Assembly (NCBI GenBank): GCA_036023115.1
Contig: JAYKKT010000046.1
Location: forward strand, 7,914,001-7,978,000
DNA length: 64,000 nucleotides
From: Brasenia schreberi
Taxonomy: Eukaryota > Streptophyta > Magnoliopsida > Nymphaeales > Cabombaceae
Direction: 5' to 3'
Notes under the pieces: model-generated
What the model was told of the DNA's origin: nothing
What the model saw: only the letters and a program-made list of their open reading frames with translations
Database searches by the model: none
Shown here: positions 24,201 through 37,906 of the stretch, piece after piece
How positions within the stretch are numbered: the stretch's first letter is position 1
Layout of the letters: every line of letters begins with the position of its first letter
Position numbers and translations under genes: made by a program

Positions 24201-27200
24201 TTGATCATTGTCCTTTCTTTCTCGACAGAACATGGGTCTTCAACCAAGCCATTCCATGAAACGAATCTCAAAGAATTCCTCTCCTCCTCTAAAATCAGAG
24301 CTGGCATCTTCAAATTATTTCTGTAGACCTTGATTTGGGTATGCGATAGCAGCTCACCCCTAAATGCGACAACCTCTCTAGTTGGAACTAAGGTTAAATT
24401 ACCTGCTGGAGCGAGAAAAATGAACAAGACAGAAAAGATAACCATCAGAAGTAGCACAGTACAAAGACGGCGCTAGGGCTACATCACACACTTCAAAATT
24501 CAAACCACGAAACACAAACAAAACACTAATTTCCATAACCAAAAAATTATAACTAAGCAATCACAATTACTATGATTATCTAAAACATTCTGCCATTAAA
24601 ACAATGCACTCATTGTCATCCCAGTAAGAGCTTCAGGTATAGGAATAGAAATATGAACTAAAGCAAGGTCAGTATGGCTCCCTTCAGCATGATAGACCAA
24701 CAAAACAGTTACATTCATGTGCACCCAGGTAACAGGAGCAACATGCATGGTTGCATTTGACAGATTAGTGTATTTGGCAGAAAAAAAGACATGTGAAGTG
24801 AATCCAACATTTAGGAGAACAACAATGTACCATGTTGATAATTCCAACACCAAAAAGAAACTAGGAACTAGAAGTACACCTGCATCAGTACCGTCAAACT
24901 TTTCAGTTATTTTGTACCATTCCATTTTTTCCTCAAAAATCATAAAACTGAGAAGATTCCCAAGAGCATTCATCATCTGATGTGTTTTTGTAGAAATAGG
25001 TTGTAATTAGTCACTTAATCCACAAAGACATTCACGATTGACAACACCATTAATATAAGCACTAAAACCATTAAGAGAACTGACACTGTTCAGATTCTTC
25101 CCCAATTAACAACCTACTTCTGTCAAATACATTCAATACCTAGAAGCTGTCAGAATAAGTCACACTGACCTTACATAATAAAAAAGGATTTCTTATTTAG
25201 CAAGCTAAGGTTGGATATTCCGAAACATCTCACCTTGTAAAACAAGAATCATATGCATAACACAATGCAAAGGTATTAGATTATGGAAAAATTACAAAAG
25301 ACAAGACAGATTATACCAATGCCATATACACATCAGGATGGAGATGTTGAGAAGTAACATCGGATCCTAGATATCGGATCAGTTCTTGTTTGTTAAGTAT
25401 GTTTAAATAAGGGCATATTAGTTTTTCAAGTTATAAAATCCTTATAAATATCAACTTAAGGTGTAGGGTTTAGTGAGGAAAAGGTGCAGCGACCAGTAGG
25501 ACTGCCGCAGACTGCATATTCTTGTTTCCTGCGATTGGAAGGTTATCTCCAATCATATTCTGTAATATGTTTGTTGACTATCAAAAGATTTTTCAACAGA
25601 AGATACATATTCCAAGCACTAAATACATAACGACTACGTTAAACAACTCATCTAATTTTGACAATGGTTTTCACCATTGCTTTCAATCCAAATAGCAATT
25701 ACCAGTAAATGCAAGGAGATAAGACATTCTTGATATGCCTTTTCACGGTCATGTTCTCAAGAGGGATGGAACCATGATAACGAAACATCAATTTTGAGAT
25801 TATGTGTTCAACTACAGTACATGAGGAATTGTGTAGCCATAAATAAAAGATGGTTTTTAAGAATTGAATGCCTGTGCTTGAGAGAGGCCAGCTAAGTGTA
25901 GAAGAAATTAATGCCAGGATAGCAAGAGGATGCTCCGGAAAGTCTTCTAAAACTAATATTATGGATTAAACTTAAAACATTTGACTACGGCTGTAGTTTG
26001 CCTATATGTACGAAGTAGACTTAGTTTAGCATTTCTTTTCTTTTTTAATATTAGGTAGTAGCAGTAGCTTATCAGAGTGTATATGATTGTTTCAAGTCCT
26101 CTTTTGAATTTTTCCTGATTTCATAGAATTTGGATATTTAACTTTTTATTCATATTGATGAGAGGAATATTTCACATATATCAATTACAACATTGGTGGT
26201 GAATACAGTCAAACATAAGAACTCATGCGTTGAAAGTTAGGTTTAAGAACTTGCCAAATCAAATCAGCCAGTTGGGCTAGGCTGGGCCCCCAAAATCTTG
26301 GTCCAGGCTATCTGGCATGCTCGACAAGCCACATTCTCAATATAATAGATTATCTGATCTCTTTTCACAATTCCATGACAAACCGGATATTTGAGAATCA
26401 TTTACCAGATAGAGAACCCCCTGATGGAAGACCAAGAGAAGGGAAAATGTCCTTAAAATCACCCAAACCCAAAAACTTCAACAGTCCAGTTTGAGTGATG
26501 GAGATCAGTGTGATTTCTACCATAACAAACTAAAGGAAGAACATAACGGTCTTCACCGTGCCCTAATCGGCTTGTAAAGAGGATGATCCCAAAATCACGT
26601 ATCAGGATTAAGGACACCCCAATTATGCTACAGGAAGATAATCCAGGTGGCTGGCCACCAGTCCGTACATACATACAACAGTTGAGCTTGAGGCTAAGCA
26701 CATCTATTGCACAAGTAGTCAGGCTCACAGGATGACAAGCATTGGATTTCCTTAAACACGGCTGTTTTTTTTACCTTCCTTGCTGTTGATGGATAATCAT
26801 TTACGTTGATCCACCACCCACACATTAACACAGGTTATCATGCAATAAACATGCGTAGGATAAATTAACCAGGTCAGGTCATGATACCTATACTTTTCAA
26901 AGGTTGTTGACTAGAACACCAACAAGCATACAACCCTGGAACCCGTAATAGAAAATAAGGTCATGATATCTATACAACATAACTAGGAGAACAAATCAAC
27001 CACGAGCATTACCACCTAAACAAGGTGTACTTCCTACAACCCACCAAGATGTATCGCTATCACTGGAAAGTTGGAAACTCTATAGCAGAACAATATATCC
27101 GATAACTGAAATGGAACAAAACAAGCTAACTGAATGGAGTAACACTCTTTTTGAAAATTGCAAGTCTAAAGTTCTCAAACAGGATTCACCATGGGAATAT

Positions 27201-30200
27201 ATTTGTGAAAGTACACGAATCACAGGTTGGAAAACAAAAGGATCAAGGTCATAAGTCACAAGCCCTTTAATCCCAATCTGAAGGAAAGAAGCAAGAACAA
27301 ACATGAAAGTCCAAAAGGTTAAAAATTAATCCCTATAAATCTGAAAGATTTTTGAAAGGAGCAACAGACTTTAGTTGATGATAATTACTCATTAAGTACA
27401 AAAGAAGAGGAGAGGCTTTATTTTCAACGAATCAAGCAGACTGATTCACTGTACCTGATTTCTAATGTCAAAACTGGTGGGAAATGATGCCTTCACTCCA
27501 TCCAGCCATGAACACCAGAAATGAATCTTGCCTGCTTGGATCACCAAAAAATCGCATAACATCCACAGAAAGCCCTTGGGGAGGAAAAGGAAAAAAGAAA
27601 AAACTTAAACAAATCTAGGTTATTTATTCTGACGTGAACTTTCTTTGGTCCCCAATTAAACATACACATAAGGGAAAGAAAACCAAGTGAACAATGCTGA
27701 GAGCGTGATTACGAATTACCATCAGAATAATGGAACAAGTTATCAGAAATCAACAATATCTTATGCTCGTGTGACCATGATTATGGTATGTAATAGTTGT
27801 CCGCAGTTAGTTCTAACTGATAAAAAATGGAAAGAGGTCCCCTGATTTATTTAACGCCCAGATATCCAAACTGGCAATAGAGTGTAGAAAGAACTGAGGT
27901 ATATCATACATAATGCCAAAAGTAACTTGCTAATAGTGAAACGAACTACCAACATCTTAGATCAAATAACGTCCGACAACAAAACTAATCATTGCAACAT
28001 ATTTTTACAGGAGATTTATTACAATAAACGCGTGACTAAACCCCACAATTGGAGTGATAACTTTAAAAAGAAAACCAGCACTCAGAACACCATAAAGTAC
28101 ACTTCACTATAAGCAAATTCAGAGACCGTTTACAATCTTTAGATACAAAGCATATTTGCCAGGAAACAAGAAATCATGAATAGAATATCAATCAGAAGGT
28201 GCCCCACCCTCAAAAAAAGAGAAAGGACAAGAAAAACCATTAACCAGTAGCATATGAAGTTATGAACCACTTCACCATAACATAACAGAAGAAAGGAGTT
28301 CTGATTTCAAATAAGACAACAAAGTATCACATGCATAATTTCAGAAGAAGTTCATAGCAAGCAGTGGATCATAATAGGGCCAAGAATGTAGTCCTCACCA
28401 GGAGAAGTAAAACGTGACCTGATAGAAGAGCGATTCTTCTGGGATCCATTCTGGAATGTGTAGGAAATTTGTTCAAAACGCTTCTGTTGTTTAGGTTGAT
28501 GCTTCCTGATAGACAACAGCCGCAGATCTTCCTTCCACAAGTACTGAAACACCCTGAACTTAAAAATAAGAGCCCGCTCTTTGAATCTGAGATGGCGCCT
28601 TCTCCTGGCAAAATTTGCTTCAACATTTGCACTAATCCTTTCAGTACCTACCATACTGTGTGATGTCCCACTAGGATTTCCTTGTAATACACCATCGCAA
28701 GGCAGTGCACCAACTGGGAGAAATTTCATAAGGTCTGCAGATGCTCTTCCTGCCAACTCCTTATTCAGTGCCAAAATAGATGAAATTGATGTGCTATTTG
28801 CATCCCCAAATGGCAATTTGTTGGAAGAAGCAAAAGCATTAAAACTGACCACAACCTGAACTAAGCAATTCCCGCTCTGGTGGGCAGCCAGAGTCCCTGG
28901 GCCTTTATCAATTAAGGATGGTTCATCAGCAATTTCCTCATCATGTGGAATCCTTAGGAGATCAATAATGGTTGATGCCTCACCCACAACATTCAGCTCA
29001 CAAGTTTGACACAGATTTACTGATTTATCAGTTTGAGAAGCAACACCATTTGAACTTTGTATACATGCAGCCAGAGCTGAAGGACTAGATTGAGGTGAAA
29101 CAGCCAGGGGGTTTGACCCTGACGTTGCTTTCTCTGACTTGTTTGTTTTTCCAATCGTTCCTTCTCTAGTGTCATCACACAAGTTAGTAGCTACCTGGCC
29201 CGTGACAATGTCAATTTCAGAAGAAAGTGACCTCAGTTCATTTTCTGACTGGTCTAGTTCACATTCTTTTTTCTCTAGTAGCTTCATTATGCAAGTCTTC
29301 AATGAAGTTAATTTACTCAGTGAAGCAGATTCAAGAAAGTTAGTATGTTTAGCAAAAGAATCTTCATGGTGCATCAAATCAGAAATCAAACTATCTACTG
29401 CTTTAATGTCTAGATTATCTAAGTTCCTGAGGAACTCCTCAGAATCACCATGAGACCCATGATTGATGGAACCCCCAGAACAAAGATAACTGACAAAACC
29501 AGCATCCATCATGATATCTCTGTCCTTTGCACCTGTGCAGATAAAGTCTACAGTTAAAAAATAATAGCTTGCACTAGGCATACTACACAGGCAACAATCA
29601 TCGTCTAACCTTGTGCACCATCAAAAGAGGCCTTCTGCAATAATATTTTCCTTTTAAGAAAAACTCATGCAGTTATATTGCTTAATTGTTCTTTGCAGGA
29701 AATAAGGTATTGAAGGATGAGGACTGGAAAAGGAACAAAAGAGGGATAAAAGGGACCAAATGTCTATTAAAATGCTAATAGATACACAAAAATGACCGTG
29801 ATCTCTTACATGCATATACCAAAAAAATACTTTTACTTTCTTCAATTTTACAAACTTTAAGCCTGGACATGATATTTTCACAAATCTTTAAAAGCCATAT
29901 TATAAATTAACTCAAGATTAGAAAAAAGACTATCACACCCAGTGTTGTTCGTATCGCACTGTATCGTACGATACGGTGTGGTACATATCGTATCGTGCGA
30001 CTCCACGATATGATACATGCCATATTGCACGATGCAGAATGAGACGACATAACTTATGGTTTTGTATCGTGCAATACAGCATGTATCGTATGATACATGG
30101 CGATACGCCGTGGACCTTTATAAAAGGTCCGCCATCCAAACAAAAACTCACATTTTGGTGGGATTTTTGGCTTCTGTCTGTGTTTTCCGACTACTCAAAG

Positions 30201-33200
30201 GCGACTTCCAGCTTGGGTGAGGCATCTCCAATGGTTTTCAAAAGTCTCTAATGCCACGATCACTCAACAACGATAATTTTGTGGGTTTTTTACTTTTATT
30301 CGTGTATTTGGTATTTTCTTGTAGTACTTGTTTTTTCTTTTTTAATGATAATATATGAAGTATATGAATATCTTTTCGTTGTTAAACAAAAGCAAACCTT
30401 GAGGAGAATGTTTTCCCCGTATGAGTGGCTACAGTTTGCAGAGTTGCCTCAAAATAGAAGGAATAGAAAATTGAACTCAAAATAAAAAGGATAAAAAATT
30501 GAATGAGATTTCATAGAAGTCTTTAGGAGTACATTTTGGAACTCTTGTGTTAGACTATTAAGGATTACATGTCCTTTAGTCAAAGTTTTGCGATTGACTA
30601 AGAGCGAGGATAAGTCATCTATGAGCCATGGATAGGGCTAAAGAAGCTATTAGAAGCAACTTTAATGAAAAAAACATATATGTCCCCGCGTAGAATATTA
30701 TCGATAACGGATGGAATAAACAATTCCATCAGCTTATTCATGCAATAGCTTACTACCTAAATCCAATATTTAGGTATTATGCAAGCTTTAAAAGAGACAG
30801 TGAGGTTAATCGAGGTATCATTGATTGCATAAAAAAATTGGTTCCTGATATGAGTAGAACATATGTTATACATCGAGAGATAGAGATCTACGATAATGCT
30901 CTTTACTTGATAGGCTTGCTTGTAGCCACTCGCAACCGTAATAATATTAGTTAAGGTAAATTGTTTATCTTAATATTTAAGTTTTTTAAATCTTATATTT
31001 ATCATAGAATAACTCTTTATGTTTGTCTTTTTTATTAGATATTTTGTAGAATAGGTTTGAAAGTAATTGTCCTGACAAATATTGCAATAAGAGTTCTAAG
31101 CCAAACCTATAATGCAACTTGTTGTAAAAGGAATTGGAGTATCTTTGAACATATCCATAAAAAAAAAACACAACAAATTGAAACATAAGCGGCTCAATGA
31201 CCTAGTTTTTATTTATTCCAACATGTGGCTCCGACAAAGGTAATAAATTATTAGTTACTAATTAGATATTCAATTCAATGCTTAATTTTATTTAATTGTT
31301 AATGTTATTTAATTGTCTATCTTTCAAGCAATTAACAAAGTTAAATAGGGAGGAAAACCAATTTGATCCAATAAGTATGGAAAATTTTGATATCTTAGAG
31401 GAGTAGATTATCGAAGATAGTGACGCAAATACACTCCTAAATAAAGAAGACATTTAATGGATTAATTTAGAAAGAGCGCAACAACATCAAGGGATAATGA
31501 TTTTGAAGCCGAAGGTGGTGATGATCTTGAACAAGGATTTAAAGATGAAGACTATTTAGTTGATCCTAATTACAATATGTAAATGTAATTCTTTTTTTAA
31601 TTATAAAAGTTGTAATTTTTTTTACTAAAGATGTATGGCTTAAATGCTTTATACATTGAATGATGATTCCATGAGATACCCAACAAGAGATGAGCAACAA
31701 AAAGCTCAAGGAGTACCAGGCTTTTCTTACCTTTGCAATACTCTCGATTTAAGAATGTGCACATGCAATTATATAGTGTGCATATATAGGCAAAAATCCC
31801 ACCAAAATAATGAGTTCTTCAAAGGTGTCAAAAGAGCGATACCCAAAAGTTCCTAAAGAAACCAGAGACGCAAGACTTCTGATCAACATGGGGAACTTTT
31901 TATACTCACTCTTTATTTGTTTTCACGCATTAACCATCAAGGAAGCAGCAATTAACTTGCAACAACAGACGAATGCAAGAACAGAAACCATGCAAGAGAT
32001 ACCTCGAGCAGACTAAAGACTTATAATACCGACCTGGTGATGAGCGACAAGGCGGTAAAGACGCAATCCCAGTGGATGCACGCAAAGTTCCAACCCTCAG
32101 GCTACCGTCTGAAAATTCCTGGTAAGGAAAGTCCGTCGTCTTCAGGTCGATGGCTTTAAATCCAGGGACGTTCTCGCCGCACACCTCTTCCTGGCCCTCA
32201 ACTTTCTCCTTCTCATACTTCGCAAGGCCCTGGCCCCAACTAAGCCTCTGTTTCTTCAGGGAGTGCGAACCATCAGCGGAGACGGCATATATGGTGCTAG
32301 TAACAGCCTCTGCCGAAGGAGATCTCGATAGAGTCGCCTTCCTGGCTACATCAGATCCATCCCCCACCTCCGTTCTACTGAACTTCCTCCCACCAGACTG
32401 AGAAATCACAGAGCCCCATGAAGATACACGACTGGTTCTTGCCCATTTCAATGGGTTCCACCGAATCGAACCAAGAGAGTTCTCGTGGGAGTAACCACAC
32501 TGAAGCCCAGTAGGCCGATCGACCTGGACGTCCATACCCCTCTCCGAGTACCTCCCGTTGAACCCAACGGCACCCATCTTCTCGTTTTGCTTCTCGGAAG
32601 GGTGGTGATTCCACGAGTTCTCTGCCACCAAGTGAGAAAGATAGGGGTGACCGGTATACCGCCCGGATTCTTCATGACGGCCGGTGGGGGACGCGAAGTA
32701 ACCGTCTCCATCATCGGATTGGTAACCCTTCCACTCTCTCTCGGCGCCCTTCAACGAAGCGGTGTCCTCGCTTTTAAGATCTCTGCTACTCTTGCCGGTC
32801 TTCCCATCCGAGGGATGCGATGACGAAGTCCGGATATCATCTTCAGTCATCCGATCATGGGAGCGAGGCTCCGTTGCAGGCCCTGAAGCGATCAAATAGC
32901 CTGGTTCCTCTGGGGACAACCGGTAGTTACCCTGCTTACCAAAGCCTACCACGGAGCAGAATATCCGACGAAACAAAAGAAAGACAAAAATCAGTAAGCA
33001 AATCCACAGAAACAAGAAAAGTGAGGTTCCCTACTTGACTGAAGGAATCAACAGATCTCCCAGGTAACCCAAGCAAAGATTAGAGAAATGCAAAAGAAAA
33101 GACAAGAGGAATCAAACAAATGAGGACGCGACCCCAACGAAAAGGAAACCCTAGAGAGAGAGGGAAAGAAAAGAGGTACATGTAACCCTAGGCCCCTCGC

Positions 33201-33342
33201 CGGAACGGCTCACATGGAAAGGCAGTGCGTCGCCGGACTTCTGATAGGAGTCCTTCGATTTTCCAGCACTGGTGTCAGCAATCTCAAATTTCCGTTCCCT
33301 GACAAAGTCTTTCCGGTCCCACGAGGAGAATTCTGGAGGCAT
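21260..33342 (-). CDS. PWR: POWERDRESS / N-CoR-like duplicated SANT-domain protein
   Basis: Arabidopsis POWERDRESS is a nuclear SANT protein that works with histone deacetylase HDA9. Four exons fit in phase: 33342-33180, 32945-32034, 29532-28399 and 24402-21260 (1,783 residues). Exon 1 starts MPPEFSSWDRKDFVRERK, the family N terminus. Exon 2 holds GFGKQGNYR, IRWNPLKWARTSRVSSWGS and KKQRLSWGQGLAKYEKEKVE. Exon 3 has a coiled-coil-like Glu/Leu-rich part and KERALIFKFRVFQYLWKEDL, ending RSSIRSRFTSPG. Exon 4 continues GNLTLVPT, then SANT 1 (about residues 804-853, NPWTSEERDAF to DCVEFYYKNHK), SANT 2 (about 1008-1058, SDWTDAEKAIF to FFSKARKCLG) and a long low-complexity tail ending HISDPVVALKL. The exon 1 donor is the least certain; 33180/33179 is the one that keeps phase. 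Intron 3 is about 4 kb and intron 2 about 2.5 kb. No internal stop was found. Confidence 0.93.
24403..28398 (-). other. Intron 3 of the SANT gene, about 4 kb
   Basis: The donor GTGAG begins at 28398 and the acceptor CAG ends at 24403. I saw no exon, transposase or RNA gene inside. Flanking exons join directly within a conserved segment (SRFTSPG to NLTLVPT), so no coding exon is expected here. Confidence 0.75.
29949..30112. repeat. Cluster of TATCGTA/TACGATA palindromes in SANT intron 2
   Basis: GTATCGTACGATAC at 29961-29974 is a perfect 14-base palindrome. GTATCGTATGATAC at 30083-30096, CGTATCGTGCGA near 29988 and several more GTATCG or CGATAC words occur within 165 bases. The block lies about 400 bases upstream of the hAT relic on the same plus-strand orientation. 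hAT and CACTA elements often have such subterminal transposase-binding repeats, but ownership is inferred. Confidence 0.6.
30510..31581 (+). pseudogene. hAT-family transposase relic inside SANT intron 2, antisense to the host gene
   Basis: Read on the plus strand with frame changes, it gives FWNSCVRLLRITCPLVKVLR, DRAKEAIRSNFNEKNIYVP, IIDNGWNKQFHQLIHAIAYY and LNPIFRYYASFKRDSEVNRG, then the hAT dimerisation region RVLSQTYNATCCKRNWSIFE and LNDLVFIYSNMWLRQR, ending GDDLEQGFKDEDYLVDPNYNM before a stop at about 31579. The usual SATSCERNWS motif reads NATCCKRNWS. Stops and frameshifts rule out a functional protein. The N-terminal BED zinc finger and DDE parts were not found. Confidence 0.88.
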
Positions 33343-34701
33343 GAACTCCTGGCAAAACTCATCGGAGGCTACCAATCCGGTGCGGTAGAAATGGAACTGC
33401 AGAATTTGACGAACCCTGGCTCCGACATCAGAAGAAGAAGACGAAGGGGAAGAAAGCTGGGCCGTCGACCGGAAACGCCATCCTTTTTCCCACCTCTGCG
33501 TGATAGAAGAAATTTTTGGAGAAGACGCCAATAGGAGACGAACTGCGGGGGCTTCGAAGAGATGGCATTAAACCGGATCCCAATCTTATTCCGGGTCCGC
33601 TTTAATGATTTTTCCACTCCCTCCTGTTTCATCTTTGCCCTCTTATTTGTCATTATTTCATTTACCTATCTATTTTTTCAACCCCTTTCCGATTATTAAA
33701 CATGTTCCTCTGAATTTTGAAAGCTTGGTAGCAATTATGTATTATAGTCCCTCAATGATTTAAGATGGGGCGACTATGTATTATAGACAATAGATGCCAT
33801 CATGGACTATAGGCTTTAATTTGACTTTAAAAACTTCAGACAAACGCATCTCAGCTCAATGTAGATCCATCACTGGACGTGACCATGACTTGCATTAGTA
33901 TGATAAGTTTTTTTGTAAAAAAGAAAAGAAATGTAGTTTAATTGCAGAACCGATGTGCACGAGGGACCTTTTTGAAAATACCTAGATACCCCCTCAGCAT
34001 TCATGATATCCTGATAGGGGGCTATTCTTACTTTCTTATTTCCACGACGTTGCCCGCCCCTCATATAAAAAGAAATCTGGGGGTGGTTCCACAGGAACAC
34101 AATGACATGAATGCCCCTTGTCTTTTGACGAAGGACAACTCATTTAACACAACTGCAGACCTTAGCTCAAGGATAGTATAGGAATGGCAATTTATACACA
34201 TCATGGGTTTCGAAGATTTAAAACCCGCCTCGCAGTGACGCAGGGCGTAAAGGAGATGCCCCGTCCGAAATATATATATATTTTACCTGATTTTAATAAA
34301 TATAAATTATATGTATATAATAACTTTTTATTTTATAAAATATTTTATAAAAATAAAGATTATATGTTTTTTAATATTTTAATAAATTGAAGTGGGATAA
34401 GACCGACTAAGGTCATAGCAAAACACTTCGAGATAAGTTCGAGTCATGTGGGGCGGGATGGGGTGTAGAAGTGAAGTTCTACGATGAGTACGGGTGGAGC
34501 TAAAACCTGCCTGCCTCATCGTGCTCCGTTGCCATCCTTGGGGTAGTTTGTGTATGTAAGGATCGGATTGACTCATTTGCAGTCAGGTACAAATAGGATA
34601 AAAATTAGACTCAGTATTATTGAATAAAAAAAAGAAAAAGAAAGAGCAAACTCTTGATCAATTCATTCTTTTTGCACGAGAGATTTTACCATTTTTCAAA
34701 G
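33343..34701. other. SANT gene upstream region and transposon-like spacer
   Basis: The SANT reading frame stays open upstream of the chosen start for 63 more codons (to 33531), but these residues are unlike the family N terminus. Between about 34200 and 34560 the sequence alternates GC-rich words (CCCGCCTCGC, GGGGCGGGATGGGG) with an AT-rich core, a pattern often seen in degenerate plant DNA transposons; no terminal repeats could be matched. Confidence 0.4.
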
Positions 34702-34969
34702 GAGAATATAGTTTAAGATGGTTTGGACCTATAGAAAGAAGATCAAAAGAAGAACCTATAAAAAGATATGAAAAACTAGATTTTGAAAGTATTAAAAGAG
34801 ATAGAAGACGACCACAAAAGTATTGAAAAGAAACAATAAAGAATGATCTAGTTTATTATGAATTACCTGTTAAGCATATAACATGATACATGATAGGGTT
34901 ACGTGGAAACAAAGAATCCACGTAGTCGCCGACCCCGTCTAGTATGAGAAAAGGCTTAGTTGTTATTGT
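34702..34969 (+). mobile_element. 3' fragment of an RTE LINE
   Basis: It covers the last 270 or so bases of the element: residues corresponding to [20 protein letters not shown] and FESIKRDRRRPQKY, then CCGACCCCGTCTAGTATGAG and an imperfect (TTG)n end. It has a stop after RPQKY, so it is decayed. No clear target-site duplication was seen. Confidence 0.88.
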
Positions 34970-37435
34970 CGAAGGAACTGTAGTTACATCTGTTTTCAAT
35001 TTAATTTTCATTCAAGACCTCGAAAAACAGACAAATTCGTGTTATTTATTCATAAGCACATACATAAAGATCTCGGACTAATAGTACAAGGCCTCAAATT
35101 GGATGGCGCTTCATAGATATTGGATTTGATGCAAATCAGGAGGACGGTTCTACCCAGACCAGAAATTTCTTCAGTTGGTTTCTTGGTTGTGTTTCTTTTA
35201 GAGTTATTCTGTGTCCCATCTTAAGAATCGGCATCTGCAAATGAAGTTCGAGTTTGGATCCAAGGTCCGTGTTCCTTTAGACGCTTGGTTGGAGCTAGGG
35301 ATTAGAATGGGTTTGGCAAGTCTTGTCAATGGGTTTTCTTGCCGCAAATGAAGGCGCGGATCCATATTCAAAATGGTACCTCGTAATCTGATCCATGTTT
35401 GTCTAGGATACGGGTCAAGCGGCCCACGATATAAGAGCCCACAAACAAGCCTGTCAGGTGGTCCATGAAGGCATGACCGTACCCAGACATCACAATCCAC
35501 TGAGAGATTCATATAAATATATTTGTGGGGGAACCAGAAAAGTGATGTAATCGGTTGCAAATCAGGTCAGATCCAAATACCCAATTCAACATATTTAGAA
35601 CTTAATTTGATTCATTATCTTACAACATTTATGAAAAATTGGAAGATTTGATCATTTAGTTACATTATACTCACTAACCAGGGGTCTTTATTGGATCTAA
35701 ATTCGTGTGTTGATGAAAGTAAATACCAAATCGGGATCTGATGGATTATTGGATCCTGACCAACCTTATGTGTTTAAGAACCCAGATGTAGACATGGATT
35801 CTAGATCCAAACCTGAGAAAGTGGCATCCTGAATTAGCGGTGCGGGTATGGGTCCAAAGTTATTAAATTGGATTTATTCATTTATTTAACGAGAAAAGTC
35901 AAGGAGATGTGATGACAAAGAATACAGTTGATGTAATACCTGGGTCTAGGTATGGGCCAAACCTAATTCAAATAATAACTAAATGGTTAAAAAATAAAAG
36001 AGGAAACCGGTTCTCTATTTTTATAAGAAAGCCAGAATCAAGATGAACTACAAGCAGTCTCATGGGCTTGTGAAGCATGACCAAAAATGGATCTCATTGT
36101 CAAGACCCAAATCCTAATCTCAACTGAAATGCTCTTAGGGAAACAAACCCCAATGATGCGTGGAATTCACGAACAGGGAATCCATTTCACACCATCCGAA
36201 ACGTGATCCAATTCACGTAAGATCCTAGAATTCCAACTCATTCCGCCACCGGGAAAGTGAATTCCCCGTCCACGGCGTGCAAGAAATCCGATCTCAAGTT
36301 CAACTCACGCTTTGCTCACCCTGCTTTTGAGCTTCACTTCGTTCAGTCCATCGTATCCTTTCCTTCGTTCAGCCAGAAGCCGTTTGAATTTTTCTCTCAT
36401 TTGAATCAATATCAGGAGTAAATGCATGACCCTATTTGCAATTTGTTTCACAAGTGGGTCTATAGAACACGACGGTGCAGATGGATGCAATATGATCGCG
36501 ATATACTGATAGTACAGACTACTCTAATGCCAAACAGGATCAGGAAAAATCCAACTTTCTTTTTTACTTGAAATGTTTTAAACTAGTATCTTATGATTGA
36601 ATCCATGATTGGATAATTAGATCATAAACAATCAGTATCCGATATGGACCCATATAGGTACTCATTATATACGATAATCAGGTCCTATATGTAGCAGTTT
36701 TGGGATTTTGTTTCCTCTTGGATGGGAAAATGGAAGACCAAATTAATAATCTGAAATTAATCAGCTCTAGGTTTTCTTACCAGATCCGATTAATCTGATC
36801 TGGATACAGGTCAGCCAGACCCGAATTGGATCCCTTGACACCCTTAACCGATATAGTTGCTATACAATCAGAACCTACATTGCCCACCTCACCTTCTTGG
36901 ATCATGGGTCTGCATTAGGCATCCCAAATCCTGACCCAGATCCACAGGACCCCTGGTTCCATAATAAACTGGATGGTGCCGGACCCATTATATAATATAT
37001 GGTCTATGCTTAGGAAACCAAATGTAGGGATGAAATCCGATTGGATATCCAAATCCAGCTAGTCGGTTTCTGTCTCTGGGATTCGACACAACACTAATGA
37101 TCGTATTGGATTTGGATTCAGTGTTTCGGATGTAGGTAGAGAATGTCAGAATCCAAAAAGGTGGAAATTTTTAACTTTACGTTGGATATTTGGTAAACCG
37201 TTATCCAAACCAAAACCGATCCGTTCTCCAACCATAGTTTTCAGACAATCATTTTCTTTTGCATATATTTTAGAAGGCAAAGCTGAGTGGGAATGGAACC
37301 TTTGGTCTATTCCGGATTCTGTGACCAACTTGCCATCAATATGTGATGCAAATCGGAGGTGGGTCTTCATCGCTTTACTTACTGGCTTTGTCGGTATGAA
37401 TGGAGCCTAACAATCCCACTTGTGGGTCCGTAAAC

Positions 37436-37547
<112 letters not shown>

Positions 37548-37693
37548 AGAGAGGGAGTTCTAAATACCTAATGTTTTTTTGCTCATAATATTGTATAAAC
37601 ATTTAGATCTTTAATATCAGTGGTGCTTATACATACACATACCAAAATTATGACCAATTCAAACGTATTTTGTGTAAATGTATGCATGCTCAT

Positions 37694-37699
<6 letters not shown>

Positions 37700-37750
<51 letters not shown>
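37700..37750. repeat. (CA)n(TA)n compound microsatellite
   Basis: About 15 CA units followed by ten TA units. Confidence 0.95.
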
Positions 37751-37863
37751 ATGATTCATGCTTAATCCTCACCAATGCTTAAATCTCTTCAAACATTTTT
37801 ATCGTTCGATCATCGTGATTAAAAGTGAATATTTGAATCTTAAAAGATAATGTGTACCAATGG

Positions 37864-37865
<2 letters not shown>

Positions 37866-37903
<38 letters not shown>
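37866..37903. repeat. (TA)n microsatellite
   Basis: An uninterrupted run of about 19 TA units. Confidence 0.95.

Positions 37904-37906
<3 letters not shown>

Noticed and set aside
24403..28398. Possible extra exon or nested gene in the 4-kb SANT intron
   Set aside because: The flanking exons join within a conserved motif and no domain or splice-supported frame was seen inside.
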